Notes under the pieces: model-generated
Database searches by the model: none
The model's input: the letters and a program-made list of their open reading frames with translations, nothing else
What the model was told of the DNA's origin: nothing
Source of the DNA: Porphyromonadaceae bacterium UBA7048
GTDB lineage: Bacteria; Bacteroidota; Bacteroidia; Bacteroidales; Muribaculaceae
Assembly (NCBI GenBank): GCA_002493945.1
Contig: DLAL01000024.1
Span: 10,741-73,381 of the forward strand
Length of the DNA stretch: 62,641 bases
Reading direction: 5' to 3'
Program-made: the position numbers and the translations under genes
In this document: one piece after another, positions 8,406-17,613 of the stretch
How the letters are laid out: each line of letters opens with the position of its first letter
Position numbering within the stretch: position 1 is the stretch's first letter

Positions 8406-11400
8406 ATGCAGATAAAAATCAATCTCAAGAACCGCCCGACAGGCAAAATCAACGTTGACCTGCAGTGGAACATCAGGGTGACAGAGCCGAAGAGCGGCTT
8501 CCTCCCGAGGCTTCTGCGCCAGTCGAACCGCGTCGAGCGCCGTGTCAGACTTAATATCAGGGACATCAAGGTCCCCAAGGAACTCGTCTGTGACAAGAAC
8601 GACCTCTTCGCCGTGCTGTACGACGGGAAGGAGTACCGGCAGGCCGAGTTCCCGGTCGACATGACCATCGAATCGATGTCGACGCCGTTCCAGCTGCTTT
8701 TCAACCAGCATCACATCACCGACTGCACCCGCACGCAGGATGCCAATCCGCGGTCTTACACGATAGACTTCACGGTCGAGCTTCTTGAAGAGAAGAAAGA
8801 CACCGTCATCGACAGCCACTCCGACAAAATCGAGATAGCACTTGACCCTCTTGAGATAGCTCCGCGCATCACCCCGGTGCTAAACGAGGACGAGATACAG
8901 TATTCGTCGTCGCTCAAGCGTGAGAACGTCGGTGAAATAGGCGCATGGATAGCCGAGGAATTCAGCTACACACCGTCGCAGGAATGCAGAATGTCGCTGA
9001 AACTGTTCCGCGACGATAAGGAGGTGCCCGGGCTGCTTTCCTTCGAGGACGGCACCGCGGCGTGCGCCTTCACTCTGAAACCCGGCAAAAAGAATGTGCA
9101 GAAACTGCCGATATTCATCGACTTCACGACCATAGCCAATCCGGTGACCGAGAAAGAGAAATACCGTATCGAGACCACCGTGTACACTTCTCCGTCATAC
9201 AGCCCGAACAAGCGCGATTCCAAGGTTATCACCACACCGTTCACACTCCGCAAGGACCTGCAGGGGACGGAGCTGTGCGTCTTCACATGCAGCGCAGGCT
9301 CTCAGGAGAAGCAGTATCATCCGAATACATCTGTCGTATCGGACACGCTGCGCTTCATCCCCGGCACTCCTATCACTACCAACATCGCCGTCAAGCTGGC
9401 CAACATCGCCACCGACGACACCAATCCGAAGGCCGGCCTGACCATATGCAACATGACCCTGACGGAGGAAGTGCTCAACAACGTGTCCGTCCAATACGGC
9501 GGGACCAAGCGCAACCATGTCCTGACGAGCGTCGACGGACGGGACCTCGATGCCATGAAGACAGCGAAAGGTCTTTTCATTCCCAACGGGCACAATGCCT
9601 TCACGATGCTCAAGGCGGTGTTCAACCCGACTTCGATCCGGAACATCTACAACGCCGCTGACCCCACGAGCTATGACCTGCAGGTGCGGTCGGTGCTGAC
9701 GTTCGACTACTATGAGGACGCCGACGGCACTCAGGATTTCAGCACCGACAACCGCAAGGAAGGCAAAGTGTCGATATTGTGGAAAATGCACCTCGAGCCC
9801 AACGCCCAATGGCTCTGCGTGGACTACGGCTCGTCGGCCATCGTATGCCAGTACGATAATGCCATCATAAATCTGAGGGAGCGCAAGAACCTTATCTTCC
9901 GCGAGGCAGAGAGCGGAACATTCAAGCGCGACGAACTTGAGAAAGGGACTCCGTTCCTCTCCTCGGACATCGTGCTCCACGACGTGAAGGATGCACTGGG
10001 CAGCCAGCGCATAAACATCACCAAGGGAGCCAACACGGCGTCCGTGCAGACATCGTCGCTGTGCAGCCAGCTTGACCCGACCGTAGGCAGCGAGCCGAAA
10101 GAATACCTCAACATGTCGGTATGCCTGTCGCCGACGTCGAGTCTCATCAAAGACGAGGTGCACCACCAGCTGCCCTGCCTGAAAATACTCATGGGCAACG
10201 AACTCCTCCCCGAGAAGCCTGACTTCGCCACGTTCCGCTATACACGCATAAAGGACGGACAGCTCGGCACCATAGAAGCCATGCAGGCACATGATGCCGA
10301 CGAAGAGACAGCCCTGATGCGCATCAACTCGATATTCCGCGAATCATATTCGTCGCTTTTCAGATTCTTCATATCTCCCGAGCTGCAGGGTCGCGCGGTG
10401 AACAAACTCGTCCTCACCTACCCCAACACCTATTCGCCGGCCAACCTGCGCACGCTGGAGAAGATTGCCCGTCAGACCTTCCCGCAGGTTCGCGAAGGAT
10501 ACCTGCGCTTCGTCAGCGAGTCGGATGCTGTGGCAGCCTACTACGTCCGCAACTGGGACATGCTCAACGAAGGGCATAAGAGCATAAAGTTCGACGACGA
10601 CGAGAACATCCTGATATTCGATATGGGTGCCGGCACACTCGACCTTACATTATTTAATAAGAGGAAAGACAAGGACGGAAAGTACATCGTCGAAATCCTC
10701 GGGAAAATAGGCACGGGCAAAGCCGGCAACTATCTCGACTTCCTGATAGCCGAAATTCTGAAGGAAAGCCTGCCGGCACTCCCGCTCATGGAAACGACCG
10801 TATCGACCGCCCGCGAGTCGGACAACACCACCCGCGCGCAGCGTCTGTCGCTCAAGGATGCCATCAAGCAGACCGTCAAGCCGGCTCTTACACCGGGCTC
10901 GCAGATTACGGTGAACGGCGTGACATTCGATGCGGACCTGATACTGACGCACCGCAAATTCGAGGAATACCTTCGCCAGATTACGGCAGCCCTCATCTCC
11001 AGACTGATGGAACGCGCCGGCAAGAAACTGAAAATCGACGCCGTCATCCTCTCAGGCCGCAGTTGCCGTCTGATTCCGCTTCAGGCACGTCTGCGTGAGG
11101 CTCTGAAGCCGTTCGCGGCCACCGGGTTCCGCCTCATCAAGAAACTGCTTGAGGGAGAGACCGTGCGCAGGCCCGACGGCACCACCTTCACGGACCACGA
11201 CCTCGAGAAGACCGTAGTGGTGAAGGGAGCGAAAGTGCTCGTCGACAATTTCGCCACGGCAGAGTCGCCGGTGCGCATTCGGTCGAAACGCTTCTACGCG
11301 TCCTACGGCATTGCATATCAGGCCCTCGGCGGAAGGTATGTCTACCGAGAACTGCTCGACTGCACCCGGCTCGAATCCCTCGAGAACGGCGTGCGGCTCG

Positions 11401-11717
11401 AGGACTTCTGCACCGAACCGCTCGAAATCACCGATCTCGGCGGAGCTGAGAAGATTCTGCTCGTACAGACCTATCTTCCGGTCGACGAGACAGCCGCGAG
11501 CATCAACCGTCTCGACTACGAGTTCGTGTCGATTATGGAAGAATTCCCGATGGCGGTATTCAACAATTCCGCTCATCTGACACTCAGTCTCAACGTAGAT
11601 TACCGCAACCGCATATCGCTGCGGAGCGGCAATCTCGAAGCCGTCGGCAACACGCCGCTCGGCACCGACCTTATGGGAGAAATCACAAAACGCAGTATCT
11701 GGCCAGTAACCATATAA
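8406..11717 (+). CDS. Large actin/Hsp70-fold ATPase with beta-rich N-terminal region (cluster ATPase 1)
   Basis: 1103 residues, no signal peptide. Residues 1 to about 460 are rich in short beta-like strands and resemble no domain I can name. The second half carries the actin-fold nucleotide motifs in order: phosphate-1 DYGSS at 473-477, phosphate-2 DMGAGT at 739-744, and an adenosine-type LSGRS at 882-886. This predicts a cytoplasmic ATPase of the Hsp70/actin superfamily. The size and split design recall SrfB-type 'virulence factor' annotations, but I cannot confirm membership. It lies 6 bases after the first cluster gene and 5 bases before the next. The second ATPase at 17614-21087 shares the fold but little else. 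Confidence 0.8.
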   Translation: MQIKINLKNRPTGKINVDLQWNIRVTEPKSGFLPRLLRQSNRVERRVRLNIRDIKVPKELVCDKNDLFAVLYDGKEYRQAEFPVDMTIESMSTPFQLLFNQHHITDCTRTQDANPRSYTIDFTVELLEEKKDTVIDSHSDKIEIALDPLEIAPRITPVLNEDEIQYSSSLKRENVGEIGAWIAEEFSYTPSQECRMSLKLFRDDKEVPGLLSFEDGTAACAFTLKPGKKNVQKLPIFIDFTTIANPVTEKEKYRIETTVYTSPSYSPNKRDSKVITTPFTLRKDLQGTELCVFTCSAGSQEKQYHPNTSVVSDTLRFIPGTPITTNIAVKLANIATDDTNPKAGLTICNMTLTEEVLNNVSVQYGGTKRNHVLTSVDGRDLDAMKTAKGLFIPNGHNAFTMLKAVFNPTSIRNIYNAADPTSYDLQVRSVLTFDYYEDADGTQDFSTDNRKEGKVSILWKMHLEPNAQWLCVDYGSSAIVCQYDNAIINLRERKNLIFREAESGTFKRDELEKGTPFLSSDIVLHDVKDALGSQRINITKGANTASVQTSSLCSQLDPTVGSEPKEYLNMSVCLSPTSSLIKDEVHHQLPCLKILMGNELLPEKPDFATFRYTRIKDGQLGTIEAMQAHDADEETALMRINSIFRESYSSLFRFFISPELQGRAVNKLVLTYPNTYSPANLRTLEKIARQTFPQVREGYLRFVSESDAVAAYYVRNWDMLNEGHKSIKFDDDENILIFDMGAGTLDLTLFNKRKDKDGKYIVEILGKIGTGKAGNYLDFLIAEILKESLPALPLMETTVSTARESDNTTRAQRLSLKDAIKQTVKPALTPGSQITVNGVTFDADLILTHRKFEEYLRQITAALISRLMERAGKKLKIDAVILSGRSCRLIPLQARLREALKPFAATGFRLIKKLLEGETVRRPDGTTFTDHDLEKTVVVKGAKVLVDNFATAESPVRIRSKRFYASYGIAYQALGGRYVYRELLDCTRLESLENGVRLEDFCTEPLEITDLGGAEKILLVQTYLPVDETAASINRLDYEFVSIMEEFPMAVFNNSAHLTLSLNVDYRNRISLRSGNLEAVGNTPLGTDLMGEITKRSIWPVTI

Positions 11718-11722
11718 TCATT

Positions 11723-14233
11723 ATGAAAATCAAGTGCATCATCAGTGCGCTGCTCCTCGCGGCAGCCGCCGTGCCTGGAAGCGCCGCCACCGGACAGGCA
11801 TCCAACGTGCTCAAACTCGGCGACAACAACCGCTGGGAACTGTTCACGACAAAATCCGATACTCTGACGGGAACTTCGGGAGAGTTCTCCAAATCCCTCG
11901 CACAGGCTCCCGACACTCTTTCCGACCTTATCGTAGAGAGTATCGTGCTGGACTATGAGGGACGCAAAAGCGACACCATCCGGATTGTTGCAGACGGCAC
12001 TCAGATATTTCTGGGAAAAGCCATGAATAGTCTCAACGAAAACGAAATTGCAAAATTGACCGACAATCAGGGCATCAGGCTCCGCAGCGGCATCATGTAT
12101 AGCGTCACACACGGCGACAAGGAGTGGGCTGTCGGATATGAGGAAAACGTTCCCGAGACAGCCGTCAAGCCTGCCGAGGCAGAAGCGACTGAGGCGGTCA
12201 AGGCCGAAACCGACGAAGATATGGATAATCTCAAGATTATCGCCGCTGCCGGATGGGCACTGGCAGTAATCATGATTATACTGCTCATAATTGCAGCATA
12301 CCGGGCCGGCTCCAAAAAATCAAAACCCGACACACAGCCCGATGCCGCCGACGGAAATCAGGAACCGGGAGCAGATGACGCTCCTACCCTACCGAATCCG
12401 GCAGAGCCGGCAGACGACCTGCAGACCAGATATAACGATCTGGAACTGACCCACAACGGCACATTGGACAAGTACAGGAAGCTCGAAGAGGGCCTTGACA
12501 GAATTCGCGCCGCTGTCGGCGTAAAAATCGAGGCCGGACTTAACGAAGACACCCTCCCTGCATATATACTTCAGGGCATCGAACGACTGAAGACTCAGAC
12601 GACAAGTACCACGCAGCTTCCGCCGGCTATCACCTGCAGCGAAGCCGATGTCCTGCTTGCCAAAGCCAGGGATGAGAAGGAACTCAAGAAGTATATCGAC
12701 GATGCCGAAAGAGAGGTCAAGACAGGCTCCGCGATGGAAATCATGGTGCGATTCTTCAGAATCATAGCATCCCGACTTCTCAGTGCCGGCGCCGGACCGA
12801 CCGTGGTCTCCAAGACCATCAGCCTCAACTCACCTGAAGGCCGGAAGCTGGTCAAGGAATGGCTGCGCGAACAATACGGCCCGATAGTCGGCAACAGCAT
12901 CAGCTGGAGCGCACTCGATTCGACCGTATTCCAAAGAATCGGCGACCTGCTGAACGAAGGCGCCAATCCCGAAGCCAAGCAGATGGCTGTCAACACCGCC
13001 ATAGCTGACATCATCGCCAAGGTCAACGAAAGCCTTCCCGAAAACGACCGTCTGCCGACAGCCGAATCCGCCGATGCTTTCGCAGACGTGCTGAGCGCGC
13101 GTCTGACCGTCCCGGAAGACATAGCCGAAGTGCGCCTGAAGGCTCACGAGGAAGACCTTCGCACTGTCAGCGCCGCCATCGGACAGCCCGTGGCGTCGAT
13201 GTCGCCTGACAGTATCAAGGATGCTGTGAGCCGCGCTGTCGTCGCCTACCTCGGTTCGGTGATTCCGGCGTTCAAGGACTGCAAGACTACCGAAGAAGCC
13301 TCCGCACGTCTCGAGCAGCTCAATGAGGCAGAGGATTCGCTGGGACTGATACGTCAGGACCTCGACTCGAAAATCAAAAACCGCGACGAAAAGCACACAC
13401 AGGGAGCGACGACTGACGTCATCGAACTTATCGACCGCTACCGCGCCCTGCTCGAGGACAGCGAAAAGGCCAAGGACGAGAAAATCAGGACCACCGAAAC
13501 GGCACTTAAAACAGCGGAAAGCACCATCGCCGAACGCGACAGAACGATTGCCGAACGCAATGCGACCATAAAAGCCGACAACAGACGCATCAGCACACTG
13601 ATGGCCGAAGGCGCGGCGCTCACAGATGCTCTGCACAACGGTGCGCGCGCCATCGAGAAAGCCGCAAGCGCCGCGATACTGAAACCATGCCGCAACGCCT
13701 CGTTCGACATGTGCGACGACATCGAGAACCGCCTTGCCGACGGCGTCAGCGCCCTCTGTGACAGACTCTCGGCCTACGCCGCTCCGAAGGATGCCACGCC
13801 GGCAGAAATCCGCACGGAAATCCGCACACTGCTCACCGACGCGCTCAACGCCGACCACAGCGCCTTCAACACCATCTGTCGCTACTACGCGTACAGCCGC
13901 CTTCCCTTCATGACCGACGAGACGCGCAACTACGGTCTGGCATTCAACCGTCCGAACATCGAACGGCTCTTCCACGCCCTCAACGACCTTATGGTGCGGT
14001 TCGGCATATCGCTGAACGTGCCTATGCTCTTCGTGGCCTCATGCACTCAGGAATACGACGACATCCGTGGAGAGGCATCCTCGGACCTCGACAACCTCTG
14101 CCCCAACTCACGCAATTTCCGCAGCGACATAGCTCCGGATGATGCCGGAAGCGCCCTCATTGTTGACATCGTCGAGATAGGCTACTCCATCGACGGGGAA
14201 CAGGTCAAACCCACTTCAGTATTAACAGCTTAA
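11723..14233 (+). CDS. Membrane-spanning protein with long cytoplasmic coiled coil (novel cluster)
   Basis: 836 residues. A signal peptide (residues 1 to about 22, ending 'GSAATG') is followed by a periplasmic region of about 140 residues. One transmembrane segment at about 171-191 ('WALAVIMIILLIIAAY') leads to a long cytoplasmic part. That part begins with an acidic/proline linker, has a coiled coil near 220-260 and a second, longer one near 530-635 with the repeat 'TIAERDRTIAERNATI'. A folded C-terminal region of about 190 residues follows. No known family recognised. The topology suggests it could link an outside module to the cytoplasmic ATPases and tubulin-like protein encoded on either side (inference). 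Confidence 0.75.
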   Translation: MKIKCIISALLLAAAAVPGSAATGQASNVLKLGDNNRWELFTTKSDTLTGTSGEFSKSLAQAPDTLSDLIVESIVLDYEGRKSDTIRIVADGTQIFLGKAMNSLNENEIAKLTDNQGIRLRSGIMYSVTHGDKEWAVGYEENVPETAVKPAEAEATEAVKAETDEDMDNLKIIAAAGWALAVIMIILLIIAAYRAGSKKSKPDTQPDAADGNQEPGADDAPTLPNPAEPADDLQTRYNDLELTHNGTLDKYRKLEEGLDRIRAAVGVKIEAGLNEDTLPAYILQGIERLKTQTTSTTQLPPAITCSEADVLLAKARDEKELKKYIDDAEREVKTGSAMEIMVRFFRIIASRLLSAGAGPTVVSKTISLNSPEGRKLVKEWLREQYGPIVGNSISWSALDSTVFQRIGDLLNEGANPEAKQMAVNTAIADIIAKVNESLPENDRLPTAESADAFADVLSARLTVPEDIAEVRLKAHEEDLRTVSAAIGQPVASMSPDSIKDAVSRAVVAYLGSVIPAFKDCKTTEEASARLEQLNEAEDSLGLIRQDLDSKIKNRDEKHTQGATTDVIELIDRYRALLEDSEKAKDEKIRTTETALKTAESTIAERDRTIAERNATIKADNRRISTLMAEGAALTDALHNGARAIEKAASAAILKPCRNASFDMCDDIENRLADGVSALCDRLSAYAAPKDATPAEIRTEIRTLLTDALNADHSAFNTICRYYAYSRLPFMTDETRNYGLAFNRPNIERLFHALNDLMVRFGISLNVPMLFVASCTQEYDDIRGEASSDLDNLCPNSRNFRSDIAPDDAGSALIVDIVEIGYSIDGEQVKPTSVLTA

Positions 14234-14244
14234 CTCCAAATATC

Positions 14245-15405
14245 ATGCGAAAGACCCTGATCTTCATAACTGTACTCACGGCCGGACTGCTGTGCTTCAC
14301 CTCCTGCCGGAAAAAGACCGAAGTGCTGAACGACAACACCATCTATGCCGGACCCGGGCAGGTCGACGAGACCGCCGCCCGACCGGCGAGCGCCGAAATC
14401 ATCATCGACGCCTCCGTCAGCATGAAGCCGTATTTCAATGCCGCCGACCCCGGCATCATCCAGAGCGTATCGGCACTGCGCGATGTAGTCGGCGTCAACA
14501 CACCGGTATTCTTTCAGGGCAATCCGAAGCCTTTCACCGGTCTGATGGTAAACATAGCCAAAAGCGTCAACGCGCAGGCCAACAAGTCCACCTCGACCTT
14601 CGAGCAGTACTTCAGCAAGGCTGCCGCGCGTATAGACACCTGCGACGTGATGATGTGCCTCGTCACCGACGGCATCATGAGCCTCGGCAGCGGTGTCGAC
14701 ACCAAAGTGGCACTCCGCGAACTCCGCGGACGTATCGCCGCGTCACTCTCGGGACACAGCAACCTTGCCGCAGCTGTTCTCCGCTATACGGGAGGTTATC
14801 AGGGCAACTACTGGAACAGCCTCAACCACTCCAAGCCCACGGCCAAAGGCGGAATACAGCGCCCGTACTTCATCATCGTGCTCGGTCAGAAGCAGGCTCT
14901 CCGCTGGCTGGCCGCGCAGCCGCTGACCGAACTGAACAATCCGACGGAGCTGTTCTTCGGTATTCAGGATATCGAAGGCTATAACCGCACCTCGCAGCGC
15001 TCGAAAGTTCTCCCCAAAGCCAATCCGACAGCTGAGCTCAAACTGAATGTCAAGCTGCCTGCCGGACTTGCCGAAGTCGATCCCTCGACGATAATATTCA
15101 CCAACAACGGACGGGTACTTCCCCTGAACCCCGAAGTCACCAACGGAGTGCTGAAAGTGACCGTACCGACCAACGTACGCCTTTCCCAAGCCAAAGGCGG
15201 CGACAAAACGGTAACCGTGAACGTGGCCATACCGAAAAACATCGACAACCGCTGGACCACGGCATGGAGCATCGACAATGACACTGAGGACTACGACCCT
15301 GCTTCCGGCAATACTTTCGGTCTGGCAGAACTCATTAAAGGCATGGAGAAAGGGCTGCAGACTGACACACTCATGAACATAAATCTCTCATATTTAGCAA
15401 ACTAA
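14245..15405 (+). CDS. von Willebrand A domain lipoprotein (novel cluster)
   Basis: 386 residues. The N-terminus 'LLCFTSC' ends in a lipobox-type cysteine at about residue 21, so it should be a membrane-anchored lipoprotein. The MIDAS signature DASVS (Asp55, Ser57, Ser59) and a downstream TDG (Thr141-Asp142-Gly143) are the classic metal-binding residues of a vWA domain, which mediates protein-protein contacts. After about residue 250 there is a beta-rich region ('LNVKLPAG...STIIFTNNGRVLPL') that may be Ig-like. It lies 11 bases after the coiled-coil membrane gene and 34 before the next membrane protein. Function in the cluster unknown; an adhesive or sensing role is inferred. Confidence 0.8.
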   Translation: MRKTLIFITVLTAGLLCFTSCRKKTEVLNDNTIYAGPGQVDETAARPASAEIIIDASVSMKPYFNAADPGIIQSVSALRDVVGVNTPVFFQGNPKPFTGLMVNIAKSVNAQANKSTSTFEQYFSKAAARIDTCDVMMCLVTDGIMSLGSGVDTKVALRELRGRIAASLSGHSNLAAAVLRYTGGYQGNYWNSLNHSKPTAKGGIQRPYFIIVLGQKQALRWLAAQPLTELNNPTELFFGIQDIEGYNRTSQRSKVLPKANPTAELKLNVKLPAGLAEVDPSTIIFTNNGRVLPLNPEVTNGVLKVTVPTNVRLSQAKGGDKTVTVNVAIPKNIDNRWTTAWSIDNDTEDYDPASGNTFGLAELIKGMEKGLQTDTLMNINLSYLAN

Positions 15406-15439
15406 TAAATCAACGTAAAAACCTTAACAATCTACAGCA

Positions 15440-15994
15440 ATGGACTTCTTCTATTTCCTTGTCACCGGCAGTCCGGACTATGACAACGTCTATCACCTCA
15501 ACTTCTTCGAGAACTGCGGAGGCTTCAGCCACGGCATAATCGCCGCACTCATCATCGGCCTTATCATCAGCGCCGCCTTCTACTTCGGATGCTGCAACAG
15601 CCGCACATCGCAGAAGTCGGCCAACATCGGCATGTGGTTCATCTTCATGGCCATCGCCGCTCTCATCGGTTACTTCTACGCCGACTTCGTGATAATGGGC
15701 GAGACCAATGCCGTCGACAACACGGGTATATTCCGCGAATACTCCTTCTACAAGGCTAACGAAGACTACTACACCGAGCAGAGCCGCGTGCAGTTCGAGA
15801 ACGAGCAGCTCCTCGACGAGCTCTTCAACAAAAAAGGCGAAATCCAGGCAGCCCTTGACCGTGGCGAAGACGTTCGCTTCGACTTCGACCTGACCACGGC
15901 CCTCCTCGCCGCACTTTTCTTCTTCTTCCCCTGGAGCGTGCTTCTGAAGCGCTTCACCATCAACGGCAAAGCCGTTCCCTTCCTTAAACCTTAA
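15440..15994 (+). CDS. Small multi-pass membrane protein (novel cluster)
   Basis: 184 residues with three hydrophobic segments: about 31-52 ('IIAALIIGLIISAAFYFG'), 58-82 ('FIFMAIAALIGYFYADFVI') and 152-172 ('LLAALFFFFPWSVLL'). Between the second and third lies a polar stretch rich in Glu/Gln. No family recognised. It sits directly before the tubulin-like gene (12 bases), so it could be that protein's membrane partner, but this is only context. Confidence 0.75.
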   Translation: MDFFYFLVTGSPDYDNVYHLNFFENCGGFSHGIIAALIIGLIISAAFYFGCCNSRTSQKSANIGMWFIFMAIAALIGYFYADFVIMGETNAVDNTGIFREYSFYKANEDYYTEQSRVQFENEQLLDELFNKKGEIQAALDRGEDVRFDFDLTTALLAALFFFFPWSVLLKRFTINGKAVPFLKP

Positions 15995-16006
15995 TTACCG
16001 AAAAAG

Positions 16007-17608
16007 ATGCCAAAACTATTCATCTTCGCGATAGGCGGCACCGGAGAGCGCGTCATGCGCTCTACGGCGATGCTGCTTGCATCCGGCGTACCGGCGTTCG
16101 ACAATTATGAGGTATTCCCCATAATCATCGACTATGATAAAAAGAATGCAGACAAGAAGCGCACGGTCGAACTTCTGCAGACATACAACCAAATCCACAC
16201 GGCAGCCTACGGACGCCACACAGCTCAGGGTGACGCCGTGAAACTGGTGAACGAGTTCTTCGCCGCACGTCTGCGCAACATCGATGTGCTCGAGGACTAC
16301 GTATATCCCTTCCATCCTGCGCAGGAGAACGAAAAATTCCGCGATTACATAGGCTACAAAACCCTTTCGGGCGTCAATCTCAGCACAAGCGACTTCCTCG
16401 AATCGCTTTTCGACAAATCATCGCGACCTGACACCGAACTGAACCTCGACATGACTGTGGGCTTCAAAGGCAATCCCAACATAGGCAGCGTGGTCTTCCA
16501 TACCATAGCCGGGACAAAGGAATTCAACCAGATTATGACCTACTTCCAGCCCGGAAACGGCGACAAAGTAGTAGTGATAGGTTCGCTCTTCGGCGGTACC
16601 GGCGCATCGGGCATACCCGAAATCGTCAAGGCCATAAATACTGTCAAAGGCAACAAGGCCCAGATTGCCACCATACTTGTACTGCCCTACTTCAACCCCG
16701 AAGCATCCGACGGAGCCGCCATCAAGGCCGAGCGCTTCAACGCCAAGACCAAGGCTGCCCTCGACTTCTATGAGAAATCCGGCATCTACGAATATATCAA
16801 GAATGTATATTACGTGGGCGACCCAAACCCCACCATAATCCCCTACTGCGACGGCGGCGACAAGCAGGAGAACAAGGCCAACTTCGTGGAGCTCATCTCT
16901 GCCATGATGATAGAGCACTTCGTGGCACAGCGTGACGAAGACAAAAAGTTCTTCAAATTCGCCGTAGACGACAAGTTCATCTCCACCCCCGGACAGAAAG
17001 CCCCCAGGGAGCGCCTTTTCATCGCCGACTTCGACAAGGTGTCGATTCAGACTTCGCTGAATCACCTTGTCACCCTCGGTATCGCACTGAAGTTCTTCCA
17101 TGAGGAAATCTTCGAAAAAGACAAGAAAATCGAGGGCAAGGATTTCTATGATATCCTTCAGGCCGCTAAAAAGAAAGATAGCGACGCAGCCCGGCGGATT
17201 AAGACCCTTTACGATGAATTGGACAAATTCTACACGCTCTTTCAGGACTGGCTCAAGGAACTTGACTTCGAAGGCAACGACAAACATGCGCCGAACTCGC
17301 ATCGCGTAGCCCTTACGGACCTGTCGCGCAAGAAGTATTCGGACTTATTCATGGAAGAAGCAAAAACGACAGAAGATGATGGAGGCATTTTAGCCGCTAT
17401 CGGAGATTTCATCACTTCAAGAGGCTCGTCACTGAGCGAAGACAACCTCTTTGCTTTCATGAATTCAGCCATAGGGAAGCACCTTCAGGAGAAAATCAAA
17501 GTTCTCAAGGATAACCACGAAGCCGAGTGGGTATTTGCTGACATTCTCCACGACGCAGCTTCAAAAGGCTTCGACAGAATCAATCCTCTAACGCCTAACA
17601 AAAAGTAA
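16007..17608 (+). CDS. Tubulin/FtsZ-like GTPase (novel cluster)
   Basis: 533 residues. The N-terminus 'FIFAIGGTGERVMRS' (glycine loop at 10-13) and the later GGTGASG at residues 196-202 correspond to the nucleotide-binding T1 loop and the tubulin signature loop (GGGTGSG type) of the tubulin/FtsZ superfamily. The strand 'VFPIIIDYDKKN' after the first helix fits as well. This pattern resembles the 'tubulin-like' Pfam family Tubulin_2 rather than FtsZ, and the C-terminal half is unlike FtsZ. I could not identify a clear catalytic T7 loop, so GTP hydrolysis and polymerisation are predictions. The flanking genes encode a membrane protein (12 bases upstream) and an actin-fold ATPase (5 bases downstream). 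Confidence 0.75.
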   Translation: MPKLFIFAIGGTGERVMRSTAMLLASGVPAFDNYEVFPIIIDYDKKNADKKRTVELLQTYNQIHTAAYGRHTAQGDAVKLVNEFFAARLRNIDVLEDYVYPFHPAQENEKFRDYIGYKTLSGVNLSTSDFLESLFDKSSRPDTELNLDMTVGFKGNPNIGSVVFHTIAGTKEFNQIMTYFQPGNGDKVVVIGSLFGGTGASGIPEIVKAINTVKGNKAQIATILVLPYFNPEASDGAAIKAERFNAKTKAALDFYEKSGIYEYIKNVYYVGDPNPTIIPYCDGGDKQENKANFVELISAMMIEHFVAQRDEDKKFFKFAVDDKFISTPGQKAPRERLFIADFDKVSIQTSLNHLVTLGIALKFFHEEIFEKDKKIEGKDFYDILQAAKKKDSDAARRIKTLYDELDKFYTLFQDWLKELDFEGNDKHAPNSHRVALTDLSRKKYSDLFMEEAKTTEDDGGILAAIGDFITSRGSSLSEDNLFAFMNSAIGKHLQEKIKVLKDNHEAEWVFADILHDAASKGFDRINPLTPNKK

Positions 17609-17613
17609 TCTAC

